A DNA stretch of 64,000 bases. Origin: Winogradskyella schleiferi. GTDB lineage: Bacteria > Bacteroidota > Bacteroidia > Flavobacteriales > Flavobacteriaceae. The notes under the pieces were generated by a model, which searched no databases, had not been told where the DNA came from, and saw only the letters and a program-made list of their open reading frames with translations. Positions 6,920 through 15,990 of the stretch are shown here, piece after piece (the first letter of the stretch is position 1; each line of letters opens with the position of its first letter). The position numbers and the translations under genes were made by a program. The stretch is taken from NCBI RefSeq assembly GCF_013394655.1, contig NZ_CP053351.1, positions 2,696,501 through 2,760,500 on the forward strand. Direction: 5' to 3'.

Positions 6920-8718
6920 ATAAAACAGTCAATATAAATTTAGCAGGTATATTCTTCCACATAGATGAAGATGCATATCTTAAGTTATCACGCTATCTTG
7001 AGGCTATAAAACGTTCATTTACAGACTCTCAAGGTCGATCTGAAATTATAGCAGATATAGAAGCACGTATCGCCGAATTATTTAGCGAGCGTATTCAAAA
7101 CGAAAAACAAGTCGTTGGTGTTAAGCTCGTGGACGAGGTCATTACCATTATGGGACAACCAGAAGATTATCTCGTCGATGACGAAATATTTGAAGACGAA
7201 CCAAAACAGCATTACAAGCAAAAATCAACATCTTCAAGACGTTTATTTAGAGATACGGACAACTCTTATATTGGTGGCGTCGCTGCTGGTTTAGGTCATT
7301 ATTTTGGTTTAGATGCCTTATGGATCAGACTTATATGGGTCATCCTATTTTTTAGTGCTGGTACTGGAGTTTTATTGTACATTTTGCTTTGGGCCTTGAT
7401 ACCCGAAGCAAAAACCACAGCTGAAAAGCTGACCATGACTGGTGATCCCGTAAACATCAGTAACATCGAAAAAAAAATTAAAGACGGGATTGATTCCGTT
7501 TCAGAAAACTTTAAAAATGTAGATTTAAAAAAACACGGCGATAAACTGAAAGAAGGCTTTGACCATGTGTCTGATAACATTTCTGAATCGGTAAAAGGTG
7601 TTGATTTTCAGAAGCAAGGCAGTAAGTTAAAATCGAGCTCACAGTCCTTTTTTGAAACCATCGGTACTATCATCATGTTCTTTTTAAAGGTGATTGCCAA
7701 GTTTATTGGGATATTACTGATTATTATAGGCATTAGTGCAATTATTGCTTTAATAATTGCCTTTTTTACAGTTGGTGTTACCAATGCGCTTCATTTTCCA
7801 GGTATGGATTTTATAGATGCTTCCAATGCGGCTAACATTCCAATTTGGCTCATGTCTTTATTGTTGTTCTTTGCGATTGGAATTCCATTTTTCTTTATCT
7901 TTTATTTAGGTCTAAAGATTTTGGTAAACAACTTAAAATCTATCGGTAATGTGGCGAAATTCACCTTGTTGGGACTTTGGATCGTAGCCATCATAGGACT
8001 AATTATAACTGGCGTAAAGCAAGCCACAGAACAAGCGTATGATGCTAACTTCACTCAAATTGAAGAAACTATTAATATCACTTCAGAAGATACCTTAAAA
8101 ATTAGCATGGTAAGCCATGATAGTTATAACAGGCATTTCAATAGAAATTTTCACGGTTATAAAATCATTCCAACGGACAGTGACCGAAATATCATTTCAA
8201 CTACTGATGTTAGGTTCATTGTAAAATCGACCACAGATTCTTTAGCAAGTATTAAAATTAATGGTTTTGCAAGAGGCAGTAGTTATGATTTAGCGAGGGA
8301 ACGTGCCCAGAATATTAGTTATAATTATTCGGTAGTTAATAATGTTCTGAAGTTAAATTCTTATTTAACAACGGATGCCATAAATAAGTTCAGCGATCAA
8401 AATGTAGAAATTATTTTGTACTTGCCAGAAGGCACTATCTTTTTTCCATCTGACTATGCATCGCGTTTTTCTCAAGGAAACAATTATCGTAGCAATTTAT
8501 TGAGGTCCAACATGGATAATCATTATTATAAAGTCTTGGATGGCGATGTCGAATGCTTGGACTGTGTCGATGACTTTGAAGAGAAAGAGGAATTTAGTGA
8601 AGAATCTACCGAAATCATAGAAAACATTACAAAGGAAGGACCATCCAACGACGGTAAATCAAATGTAAGCTTAGAAATTAATGAAGATGGTGTCAATATT
8701 GAAGCAAATGACAATTGA
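6916..8718 (+). CDS. PspC-domain envelope-stress membrane protein
   Basis: 600 aa. Residues 1-90 form a soluble N-terminal domain (VNINLAGIFFHIDEDAYLKL, IMGQPEDY) usual in Bacteroidota PspC proteins. The PspC domain covers about 108-166: RRLFRDTDNSYIGGVAAGLG, then FGLDALWIRLIWVILFF and YILLWALIPEA. More membrane segments follow near 245-290, 315-340 and 350-370. The C-terminal ~200 residues are an extracytoplasmic beta-rich region of the adhesin/LiaF type. It is coupled to PadR by a 4-base overlap. The likely role is sensing or buffering envelope stress; partners are unknown. Confidence 0.92.
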   Translation: MNKTVNINLAGIFFHIDEDAYLKLSRYLEAIKRSFTDSQGRSEIIADIEARIAELFSERIQNEKQVVGVKLVDEVITIMGQPEDYLVDDEIFEDEPKQHYKQKSTSSRRLFRDTDNSYIGGVAAGLGHYFGLDALWIRLIWVILFFSAGTGVLLYILLWALIPEAKTTAEKLTMTGDPVNISNIEKKIKDGIDSVSENFKNVDLKKHGDKLKEGFDHVSDNISESVKGVDFQKQGSKLKSSSQSFFETIGTIIMFFLKVIAKFIGILLIIIGISAIIALIIAFFTVGVTNALHFPGMDFIDASNAANIPIWLMSLLLFFAIGIPFFFIFYLGLKILVNNLKSIGNVAKFTLLGLWIVAIIGLIITGVKQATEQAYDANFTQIEETINITSEDTLKISMVSHDSYNRHFNRNFHGYKIIPTDSDRNIISTTDVRFIVKSTTDSLASIKINGFARGSSYDLARERAQNISYNYSVVNNVLKLNSYLTTDAINKFSDQNVEIILYLPEGTIFFPSDYASRFSQGNNYRSNLLRSNMDNHYYKVLDGDVECLDCVDDFEEKEEFSEESTEIIENITKEGPSNDGKSNVSLEINEDGVNIEANDN

Positions 8719-8794
8719 CACCTAACTTTCAACAGCTCATCATTTTATAATTTAGAACAAAGTCTAATCAACTTAAATTCACATCATAATATTT

Positions 8795-8824
8795 CATCAA
8801 CCATTACTGAACCTTTTTCAGTAT
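8795..8824 (+). promoter_or_regulatory. Second copy of the palindromic element, before the GIN lipoprotein
   Basis: CATCAAC, four bases, ACTGAA-CCTTT-TTCAGT (perfect 6-base arms), AT. It matches 6491-6520 in layout and most bases and ends 20 bases before the start codon at 8844, suitable for a repressor site in the leader. It separates the GIN gene from PspC as an individually controlled transcript. Confidence 0.55.
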
Positions 8825-8843
8825 CAAAAAACCAACAGAAATT

Positions 8844-9560
8844 ATGACCACACTAACAAGAATTATCGTAACCAGTATTATTAGTTTACTATTACTTTCC
8901 TGTAATTTGATAGAAGGTGTCGATGGCAATGGCCATGTTATAAACGTAGAAAGAGATATTTCATCAGACTTCAACGAAATTAAAGTCAGCCAAGGTTTAG
9001 ACCTTTACATTACACAATCTGACAATGTCTCATTATCTATTGAAGCAGATGAAAACCTTCAAGATATTATTATGACAGAAGTTGAAAATAGTGTATTAAG
9101 AATCTATGCCACAGAAAACATAAGACGTGCCAATTCGAAAAAAATAATGTTGAATGTTGAAACCATTTCAGCGATTAAAGCAACAAGTGGCAGTGATGTC
9201 TATTCTAAAAACACCATTAAAGTTACGGATTTAGAATTAAACAGTACAAGTGGTGCTGACGTTAAGTTGGATGTAAAAACGAAATCTTTAAACTGTCATG
9301 CCACAAGCGGAAGCGATATAAAATTGAGTGGTTCTACAAACGCATTGATTGCTGAAGCCACTAGTGGAAGTGATATTAACGCATCAGAGCTTGAGGCCGA
9401 AACCTCTAATGTTAGGGCCACAAGTGGAGCGGATATTTCTGTCAATACATCAAAATCGTTAATCGCTAAGGCCACCAGTGGTGGCGATATTAGATACTCT
9501 GGAAATCCTGAAAACCTAGAAAAATCAGATACTTCTGCAGGAAGTGTTAGAAAACAATGA
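8844..9560 (+). CDS. Head GIN domain lipoprotein (DUF2807)
   Basis: 238 aa with a lipoprotein signal, cleavage before Cys20 (SLLLLSC). The GIN domain is an auto-transporter-like beta-helix: after the NEIKVSQGLDLYITQ start, the unit ATSGSDI or a close variant (TSGADV, TSGGDI) recurs about six times between residues 110 and 225, one per helical turn. These proteins are anchored in the envelope and are often beside PspC/PadR. The molecular role is not established. It follows PspC by about 125 bases and has its own copy of the palindromic element. Confidence 0.9.
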   Translation: MTTLTRIIVTSIISLLLLSCNLIEGVDGNGHVINVERDISSDFNEIKVSQGLDLYITQSDNVSLSIEADENLQDIIMTEVENSVLRIYATENIRRANSKKIMLNVETISAIKATSGSDVYSKNTIKVTDLELNSTSGADVKLDVKTKSLNCHATSGSDIKLSGSTNALIAEATSGSDINASELEAETSNVRATSGADISVNTSKSLIAKATSGGDIRYSGNPENLEKSDTSAGSVRKQ

Positions 9561-9625
9561 ACCAACCGTTTTAAGATAAATGAAAATCTTTTAGAATTCA
9601 ATCAATTAACAACCAGTCAATTATA

Positions 9626-9666
9626 ACCCATCCTAAATTCAATTTTGAGTTTGGGATGGTTTTTGT
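9626..9666 (+). terminator. Terminator after GIN lipoprotein
   Basis: Stem CCATCCTAAATTCAA / TTGAGTTTGGGATGG (with a few mismatches) followed by TTTTTG on the plus strand. Confidence 0.8.
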
Positions 9667-9814
9667 TTATGTATGTTTAATTGCTTTTAATTGACCAATA
9701 TTAAACAGAAATCATTAATATTGACAATCGGAACATTTTATTAAAGTCAGAAACCGAAATAAGTGACTTTAGAAATGAGTTTTGTGTCTCTTAAAAGACA
9801 GTAAACCTTACATT

Positions 9815-10651
9815 ATGAAAAAATTAGTACTCATTCTTTTTATAACACTTGTTGCTACACCAATAGTAACGGCACAATCGGATGAAAAAATTAAAGGCGA
9901 TAGAAACGTCACTATCAAACAAACTTACATTGATGATTTCCATACAATAGTAGTTGATGGCGATTTTTCAATCGAAGTGGTTTATAATAGTAAGCCTTCC
10001 GTAAATGTGGAAGCCGATGATAATTTACATGAAGTGATTCAATTCAACGTGGTTGATGGTATTCTCACATTTATTGAAACCATGCGCATAACCTCTAAGA
10101 AGAAATTGAAAATAACCGTAAATTATGGTGATGGGCTTCATACCATTGAAACCAGAGGTGATGGCGAGATCAGATCATTGACATCTATGGAACTTGGTGA
10201 TGTGACCCTTACTACAGCGGATGATTCTAGAGCCTACTTAAATATTAATGCAAAAACCATCAATTACAAGAGCTCCGGAAAATCGAAAACACGCTTAAAC
10301 CTTAACGCAGAAAGCACGAAAATTGAATTAAGCGATAATAGTAAATTAGATGCTTTAATTAATAGTAAAATCACAGGTTTTATATTGTACCAACGTGCTG
10401 ATGCTGTGGTTGAAGGTACAGCTAATAGCTCTATTTTTCAATTGGATAGTTCAACCAATTTTGATGGTGCAAAATTTGACGTAAAAACGGCTGATGCCAG
10501 TTTAGAAGACAGTAGTGATTTAACGATTTCCGCAAACGAACGTATTACCATAGCCGCTTCTGGCGATAGTGAAATTTACCTTTTTGGAAATCCTGCAATA
10601 ACCATCACAAAGTTTGAAGATACTTCTAAACTACAGAAGAAGATGCGTTAA
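9815..10651 (+). CDS. Second GIN-domain (DUF2807) secreted protein
   Basis: 278 aa from the ATG at 9815, which gives a clean signal peptide (MKKLVLILFITLVATPIVTAQ). The start DFHTIVVDGDFSIEVVYNSKP and the evenly spaced short beta-strands with Ser/Asp-rich turns are those of the GIN beta-helix, though the TSGSD repeat of its neighbour is eroded. Unlike the neighbour it has no lipobox Cys, so it is probably periplasmic or secreted. A separate terminator precedes it, and an AAAGTCA/TGACTTT inverted repeat (9743-9770) lies in its upstream region. Confidence 0.85.
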   Translation: MKKLVLILFITLVATPIVTAQSDEKIKGDRNVTIKQTYIDDFHTIVVDGDFSIEVVYNSKPSVNVEADDNLHEVIQFNVVDGILTFIETMRITSKKKLKITVNYGDGLHTIETRGDGEIRSLTSMELGDVTLTTADDSRAYLNINAKTINYKSSGKSKTRLNLNAESTKIELSDNSKLDALINSKITGFILYQRADAVVEGTANSSIFQLDSSTNFDGAKFDVKTADASLEDSSDLTISANERITIAASGDSEIYLFGNPAITITKFEDTSKLQKKMR

Positions 10652-10665
10652 CTAAGAAAGAATTC

Positions 10666-11262
10666 TCATTCTAATATGTTAAGAGAAAACTGAATCTCAA
10701 TTTCAGGCGATACCTTAACCATACCCAGCATTTTGGTTGGTGCAGTTAAATTAAAGTCGTTAATATTTAAAGGCATCACACCATTTACATGTAAATCACT
10801 GCCCTTAGTTATACAAATAGGAACTGCATATGTCCTTACAATATTACTCAATGTAATTTCTATGACTGCCGTCGTTTCGTTATCGTTGGCATGAACTTTT
10901 GAGATTTCTTTTAACTTAAGTACTATCTCAGGGAATTCCTCAGTATTAAGTAATTTATTAAAGTCTCTATTAATAGCCTTACCACCACAATTAAATTCAA
11001 TATTAGGTAGTGTTAACTTGGTGTTATTAAATTTTATACTATTGTCATAATCTCTATAATTAATTCTAATCTCGGTTGAAATAGTCGTCATATCAAAATG
11101 ACATTCAAATGCACCAACATTAGTCTTACCTTTAATTTTAAGATAACTTTCAGAAGATAGAACCACTGTTGATTCTTTAGATTCTATCGTTTCTACTTCA
11201 GAAAAAGCAGTAAACACAAATCCAAAGAAAAACAAAAAGATAATTGAAACTGTCTTAATCAT
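10666..11262 (-). CDS. YceI-family secreted protein (downstream copy)
   Basis: 198 aa from the ATG at 11262 (MIKTVSIIFLFFFGFVFTAF, a signal peptide). An upstream in-frame ATG at 11310 is rejected because it lies inside a terminator. YceI proteins are periplasmic beta-barrels that bind polyisoprenoid-type lipids. The C-terminal part (ITLSNIVRTYAVPI, then NDFNLTAPTKMLGMVKVSPEIEIQF) fits the family, where the last strands read F.I.PP..LG.......EI.I.F. It shares the minus strand with a porin and another YceI gene but follows a terminator, so it may be expressed at a lower level. Confidence 0.85.
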   Translation of the reverse strand: MIKTVSIIFLFFFGFVFTAFSEVETIESKESTVVLSSESYLKIKGKTNVGAFECHFDMTTISTEIRINYRDYDNSIKFNNTKLTLPNIEFNCGGKAINRDFNKLLNTEEFPEIVLKLKEISKVHANDNETTAVIEITLSNIVRTYAVPICITKGSDLHVNGVMPLNINDFNLTAPTKMLGMVKVSPEIEIQFSLNILE

Positions 11263-11277
11263 AATTAAATATAAAAA

Positions 11278-11311
11278 AATAAGACCTCCACCCCAAAAGA
11301 TGAAGGTCATT
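11278..11311 (-). terminator. Terminator downstream of the porin-like gene
   Basis: On the minus strand GACCTTCA-TCTTTTGGGG-TGGAGGTC (8 pairs, one G-T) is followed by TTATTTTTTT. It lies between the porin stop and the second YceI start. Confidence 0.8.
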
Positions 11312-11327
11312 TTTATAATACTAATGC

Positions 11328-12599
11328 TTAGAAACTTATTACTGCTTCTAACATAAGTCCATCAAATTGACCATCTTCAAATTGGTCACCTTCTGCAAAA
11401 TCGTTATATTTTTGACTTACATATTCTGCTTTCATAAGTACATTTTTAGTCATGAACCAACCTGCACCTAATTGAAATCTATTAATGCTTATTTCATCAC
11501 CACTAGCTAATTCAGAATTTACAGTATTGTAACGGGCACCTAAAAATAAATCTTCTGTTTCTCCAAATCTGTAAATAACTTCACCTGCAAACTGTTCAGT
11601 ATTTCTTCTGTCCATTTCTGTTAATCTTTTTCCTGAAGTTAATTCAATTGTACCAAACACTTCTAAACCACCATACTTTACAAATGGATTAACCATAATG
11701 GCAGTAATTTGATTCCCGTAGCTTGGATCAAAGCGACCTGATCTAAATGCTGATGAACCATCCACTTCCATTACGCTATAATATCTAGACCCTGCTCTAT
11801 CTGCTGAATATAAATATACATTTGGTGCATAACCCGTATTATATAAAGACCCTGTTAATCTAAATCTAAAATCATCTGAGATTTGCTTATCATATCCTAA
11901 TTTAGCTAAAAATACTGCACCACCTGTAGAACCGTCAGAAACTGTAACTTTTTGGTTTAATTTACCGTTTGTGAATCCGATCATACCAAAAAGTCCCATG
12001 TCTGTTCTATAGTAAACTTCTGCACCAACCTCTGTTGTAAACGAATCCATGATTAAGTTTCCAACAAATGGGTTGTAAATTGCTTGGGCATTATCTGTTC
12101 TTCTAAAGTGTGCATCACCATAATTATTCTCCATATGACCAATTTTAATAGTGGTATGTTTCATAAGGTCTGCCATAAATCCTTCAGAGATAAAATCTAA
12201 TTTATCTATTTGAAAATATCCACCTTTAACATATGGTTCTGGGTGATGACGAGAAGATAAATACGTTCTCAAGTGCATGCTAACACCATCATAAAGAGCT
12301 ACATCTAAATCTAAGTTAGCCGTTGCTAAGTTAAAGTTATAACCTATTTCTCCTAATGGCACAGCACCTGAATTTTCATGATCTATAGCTTGATACTGTA
12401 ATGCAAATGAGCCTCCAATTCTTACGTATACGTTTTCAAAAGTTGTTAGTGTATCCTTTGGTGCTTCAAATACATTAACACCTCTTTGGTCTGGTTGCCT
12501 AAAATTATCTAAGTTTCTTTTGTTTTTAGTTTGTGCCGATATTGAATATCCCATTGTTAACACAATCACAAATGTTACTAGTTTTAATACTGATTTCAT
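11328..12599 (-). CDS. Outer-membrane beta-barrel porin-like protein
   Basis: 423 aa with a signal peptide ending SISAQ. The sequence alternates short amphipathic strands with aromatic ends (for example VYVRIGGSFALQYQAIDHEN, LFGMIGFTNGKLNQKV, FQLGAGWFMTKNVLMKAEYV) and ends in ...DGLMLEAVISF, a C-terminal Phe expected for outer-membrane barrels. It resembles phosphate-selective-porin-like barrels of Bacteroidota, but the substrate cannot be read from sequence. It lies in the middle of a YceI-porin-YceI run; 37 bases separate it from the upstream YceI gene. Confidence 0.8.
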   Translation of the reverse strand: MKSVLKLVTFVIVLTMGYSISAQTKNKRNLDNFRQPDQRGVNVFEAPKDTLTTFENVYVRIGGSFALQYQAIDHENSGAVPLGEIGYNFNLATANLDLDVALYDGVSMHLRTYLSSRHHPEPYVKGGYFQIDKLDFISEGFMADLMKHTTIKIGHMENNYGDAHFRRTDNAQAIYNPFVGNLIMDSFTTEVGAEVYYRTDMGLFGMIGFTNGKLNQKVTVSDGSTGGAVFLAKLGYDKQISDDFRFRLTGSLYNTGYAPNVYLYSADRAGSRYYSVMEVDGSSAFRSGRFDPSYGNQITAIMVNPFVKYGGLEVFGTIELTSGKRLTEMDRRNTEQFAGEVIYRFGETEDLFLGARYNTVNSELASGDEISINRFQLGAGWFMTKNVLMKAEYVSQKYNDFAEGDQFEDGQFDGLMLEAVISF

Positions 12600-12636
12600 A
12601 ATTTTTAAATTTAAGTTAGTTGAATTTGAGTTTTAT

Positions 12637-13227
12637 CTATTTTTGTTCGAATACTGATTTGAATTCAATTTTAATTTCATCACCTGTTTTGATAGTTCCT
12701 AATAAAGCTTTAGGCGGATCAATTCCAAAATCAGTCATTTTAAAGGATTTTTCACCATCTAGGAAAACTTTATTTCCTTCCAATCTCACTGTCATATCAA
12801 TGGTAATTGATTTAGTTACGCCAGAAATTGTTAATTTTCCTAAAGCAGAAATTTTGAAAGATTGATCAGACACCTTAGTAACTTGTTTTAAGGAAGTAAG
12901 GCTAAAGTCAATAGTTTTATGATCATCTGTGTTTAAAGCTTTAAAAGTGTTTTTATCCATCGCGGATTTTCCACTTTTAAGACTTTCTGCAACTACAGAA
13001 ATATTAAGACTACTAATCTCTAGTGTTTCTGAGTTGGTGATAACCACTTTACCTGATTGTTTTTCCGTCTCTAATGTCCAATCGTGCAAAGAAGAAGTAC
13101 CATGCACTTCTAAAACAGAAGCCGAATTATTTAGAGTATAATTTTGAGATGTAGCAATCTGAAAAGAAAATAGACTAATTAGTAAAACTGATAAAAAGAA
13201 GCTTGGGAGTTTAATTGAATTTTTCAT
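12637..13227 (-). CDS. YceI-family secreted protein (upstream copy)
   Basis: 196 aa from the ATG at 13227 (MKNSIKLPSFFLSVLLISLF, signal peptide ending ATSQ); an ATG 7 codons earlier is also possible. Family signs: VLEVHGTSSLHDWTLETEKQ near the start, then FKALNTDDHKTIDFSLTS, GKLTISGVTKSITIDMTVRL and the end FGIDPPKALLGTIKTGDEIKIEFK. It probably binds an isoprenoid lipid in the periplasm. First gene of the YceI-porin-YceI operon; the two YceI copies differ greatly, so this is not a recent duplication. Confidence 0.92.
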   Translation of the reverse strand: MKNSIKLPSFFLSVLLISLFSFQIATSQNYTLNNSASVLEVHGTSSLHDWTLETEKQSGKVVITNSETLEISSLNISVVAESLKSGKSAMDKNTFKALNTDDHKTIDFSLTSLKQVTKVSDQSFKISALGKLTISGVTKSITIDMTVRLEGNKVFLDGEKSFKMTDFGIDPPKALLGTIKTGDEIKIEFKSVFEQK

Positions 13228-13361
13228 ACCTGTGTTTTTAATATTCATAATTGTGTTTTCAATATTTATGCAAAGATTTAAATAATAACCATTACCAATT
13301 ATGATAAAAATCATGATTTATTTTTTTTTTAAAACAGTCAATTATAAAACTCAAAATATTG

Positions 13362-13396
13362 AATAAAAAAAAGCCGAAGTGTTTAACTTCGGCTTT
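13362..13396 (-). terminator. Terminator after trxB
   Basis: Minus strand AAAGCCGAAGT-TAAAC-ACTTCGGCTTT followed by a run of T; an 11-base perfect stem. Confidence 0.92.
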
Positions 13397-13416
13397 ATAT
13401 ATAGGAGGTAACTAAT

Positions 13417-14400
13417 TTAATTATAGGTCGAAGTTGCCACTTCAAAATCAGAATCTTTAGCCGCTAAATAACGCTCAGCATCCAAAGCTGCCATACAACC
13501 TGTTCCGGCTGCTGTAATGGCTTGTCTATAAACATGGTCTGCGGCATCTCCACTTACAAACACTCCTTCTACATTGGTTTTGCTTGTTCCTGGTTTGGCA
13601 TTAATGATATAACCCGTTTCATCTAAATCTAAATACTCTTTAAAAATATCCGTGTTTGGTTTATGACCAATCGCCACGAAGAAACCTGTCGCCTTAATAT
13701 CGTGCTTTTCGTTGGTTTGATTATTAAATACACGAACTCCAGTCACTACTTGACCATCTCCTAACACTTCTTCGGTTTCTGTATTATATAAGATTTCAAT
13801 ATTCTCTGTATTTTTAACGCGTCTTGCCATAATTTTAGAGGCTCTAAATTCGTCACGTCTTACCAACATGGTTACTTTTTTACAAAGTTTACTCAAATAA
13901 TGGGCTTCCTCACAAGCGGAATCTCCTGCGCCTACAATTACCACTTCTTGATTTCTATAAAAGAAACCATCACAAACCGCACAGGCAGAAACACCGCCAC
14001 CTAGTTTTAGATATTTTTGTTCAGATGGCAGGTTTAAATATTTTGCAGAAGCTCCTGTTGATATAATTATGGTATCAGCATGAATTTCTTTCTCTTCATT
14101 GACCCAAGCCTTATGAATATCTCCAGAAAAGTCAACTTTTGTAATCCAGCCATGGCGAACATCTGTTCCAAAACGTTCGGCTTGTTTTTGTAGCTCAATC
14201 ATCATTTCTGGCCCTGTGATTCCATCAGGATAACCTGGGAAATTTTCAACATCATTAGTTGTTGTTAATTGACCACCAGGCTGTTCCCCTTGATATAACA
14301 CAGGAAACATATTAGCTCTAGATGCATATATTGCGGCTGTGTATCCTGCTGGTCCAGAACCTATAATTAAACACTTTACTTTTTCAATTGTATCAGACAT
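13417..14400 (-). CDS. trxB: Thioredoxin-disulfide reductase
   Basis: 327 aa from the ATG at 14400 (MSDTIEKVKCLIIGSGPAGY); an ATG 9 codons earlier is unlikely. Flavoenzyme that reduces thioredoxin with NADPH. FAD site GSGPAGYTAA, redox pair SACAVCDGFF (Cys140 and Cys143), NADPH site GAGDSACEEA, and the C-terminal FAD motif EGVFVSGDAADHVYRQAITA are all present. Length is normal. It is a single gene with its own terminator. Confidence 0.97.
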   Translation of the reverse strand: MSDTIEKVKCLIIGSGPAGYTAAIYASRANMFPVLYQGEQPGGQLTTTNDVENFPGYPDGITGPEMMIELQKQAERFGTDVRHGWITKVDFSGDIHKAWVNEEKEIHADTIIISTGASAKYLNLPSEQKYLKLGGGVSACAVCDGFFYRNQEVVIVGAGDSACEEAHYLSKLCKKVTMLVRRDEFRASKIMARRVKNTENIEILYNTETEEVLGDGQVVTGVRVFNNQTNEKHDIKATGFFVAIGHKPNTDIFKEYLDLDETGYIINAKPGTSKTNVEGVFVSGDAADHVYRQAITAAGTGCMAALDAERYLAAKDSDFEVATSTYN

Positions 14401-14562
14401 AATTTTGTATTTTATTCCGTAAAACAAAAGTAGGTTTTTTGAATAAAACCTTACTTAGAAGTTATCAACACTCACTATAGTATCATAAATATTATAAATA
14501 GGTGCCATTTCTCCATTTTATTTTGTAAATTTTAGGTGTATAATAGCAAAATCCAATACATT

Positions 14563-15042
14563 ATGAAATCTAAATGGCTAATCCTAATTATGGTATTGAT
14601 GCTTGTAGTTGCTTGCAAGGACCAATCAAAAACCGATGTTGAAACTATTGAAGTGGAGACCGAAATGAAAGCAAACGATAATAGTCTTATGGGCACATGG
14701 GAACTTGTTGGATTTTATAATTATAACGACAATGTGGTTGTAGATTCATTTTCCAATAACACGATATCTAGACAAGTAAAAATGTACACGGATAGTAAAG
14801 TGATGTGGTGCAAATTGCTAAAGACAGATTCTATTGAATTTTTTGGTTATGGCTCTTATGACTATGATGATGGCCATTTAACCGAAGTCCTGGATTTTGG
14901 TTCTGCATTTATGAATGAAGTGATTGCAGAAAACAAGGAATTTAACTTTCAACTTGAATTATCAGAAGATCGTTTCGAGCAAATTGAATTGGATGATGAT
15001 GGGAATAAAATTTATTCTGAAAATTACGTTAGGATTGAATAA
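14563..15042 (+). CDS. Lipocalin-like lipoprotein of unknown function
   Basis: 159 aa from the ATG at 14563 (MKSKWLILIMVLMLVVACKD), with lipobox Cys18. After a charged linker the domain starts LMGTWELVGFYNYNDNVVV, the GxW pattern of a lipocalin-like barrel, and continues in beta-strands to ENYVRIE. No ligand or partner can be deduced. It stands alone, followed by a shared terminator. Confidence 0.72.
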   Translation: MKSKWLILIMVLMLVVACKDQSKTDVETIEVETEMKANDNSLMGTWELVGFYNYNDNVVVDSFSNNTISRQVKMYTDSKVMWCKLLKTDSIEFFGYGSYDYDDGHLTEVLDFGSAFMNEVIAENKEFNFQLELSEDRFEQIELDDDGNKIYSENYVRIE

Positions 15043-15275
15043 CTTTTCAATATCACTAAATATTAGTACGTGATATCGTAAATATTCTAATTCAGAAGTT
15101 GACTATCTCTGATACGAATCTGAACTTATATCATAATTATCTCTGTAATCAGAAATTAGTATCAGGTTAGCCTTTTTTCGGCTGAATTCAAACTTACAAT
15201 CAATGAGGGTCTTACTTTAAACTTATTGGCCTTTATTCAAACGCTTTAAAATTGATCTTTTACTAAATAACAAAA

Positions 15276-15319
15276 AATAATAGCCTTGAGAATTTTGAGC
15301 TTCTCAAGGCTATTTTAGT
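15276..15319. terminator. Bidirectional terminator between lipoprotein and DUF1328 genes
   Basis: Stem AATAGCCTTGAGAA / TTCTCAAGGCTATT, perfect over 14 pairs, loop TTTTGAGC, flanked by A- and T-rich runs. The rest of the 15043-15341 gap shows no gene. Confidence 0.9.
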
Positions 15320-15341
15320 ATTTAAATTAAATTATATCGGT

Positions 15342-15503
15342 TTATTTTTTTACAACTCCTTTTAATAAAGATAGTACAAAAAGCACTATAAATATAAAGA
15401 ATACGATTTTAGCGATTCCTGCTGCTGCTCCAGCAATGCCTCCAAAGCCAAGAATGGCTGCTATGATTGCTATTATAACGAATGTGATTGTCCAACGTAA
15501 CAT
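15342..15503 (-). CDS. DUF1328 small membrane protein (YtjA-like)
   Basis: 53 aa from the ATG at 15503. [20 protein letters not shown], then [20 protein letters not shown], is the classic two-helix DUF1328 pattern. A longer reading with a charged 15-residue N-terminus is not typical of the family. Such proteins are small inner-membrane proteins often seen among general stress genes, consistent with the hemerythrin, PA2169-like and YtxH genes nearby. Confidence 0.93.
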   Translation of the reverse strand: MLRWTITFVIIAIIAAILGFGGIAGAAAGIAKIVFFIFIVLFVLSLLKGVVKK

Positions 15504-15631
15504 AATGTTTTGATTTTTAGTTATTCGGTCAGTATTTCTAACCTTCAATACAAAGATGACATTTATTTAGGAGTTTGATTTGCTCATATCCAACTGATAT
15601 TGACCGAATTGATAGTCATATACTTTATAAA

Positions 15632-15745
15632 AAAAAGCGAATTCCCTAACCGAGAATTCGCCTTATCTACTAGGTAACCAACCTATACTAAACTAATAAA
15701 AGTATTTCAACTAATATTGCTTTAAATTATATATTACAAATCTAA
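15632..15745 (-). ncRNA. Candidate small RNA with its own promoter and terminator
   Basis: A strong minus-strand terminator (GCGAATTC-TCGGTTAGG-GAATTCGC then eight T, 15637-15661 and flank) has no gene directly upstream of it: the nearest one on that strand ends at 15991. About 80 bases upstream lies TAGATTTG (15737-15744, minus strand), a match to the TAnnTTTG box. Together they would define a transcript of about 100 bases without a useful open frame. The prediction rests on these signals alone. Confidence 0.35.
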
Positions 15746-15990
15746 GGCCTAAGTAAAACATCCATTAACTCTATAAAAGAAGTTATTAACTCAAAACGAT
15801 ACAGATTTAAAAAATAGTTCATAAATTAAAAAATTGGTATTTATATTAACTTTCAGAGCATTATCAAAGTCTACAATTTCTATTAAACGTAAATCTGAAA
15901 CAGTGAAAGCCGATAATGGCATGGATGGACACAACTTTTATTAGATAAATCTGGTGTCGATATCAAAGGAAATAATGAATAAGGAATCCA
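15746..15990. other. Gene-free stretch with a possible coding remnant
   Basis: No intact gene. On the plus strand near 15885-15975 short pieces look coding-like (SETVKADNGMDGHNF, then in a shifted frame LDKSGVDIKGNNE and a stop). The mix of frames and stops suggests a decayed gene end, but I cannot name its family. Confidence 0.3.

Noticed and set aside
11263..11310. N-terminal extension of the second YceI gene (start at 11310)
   Set aside because: The 16 extra codons are encoded by a rho-independent terminator of the upstream gene; the ATG at 11262 gives a clean signal peptide.
15885..15975. Plus-strand gene end (…LDKSGVDIKGNNE)
   Set aside because: Frames shift and stop within 30 codons and I cannot identify a family; kept only as a possible remnant.
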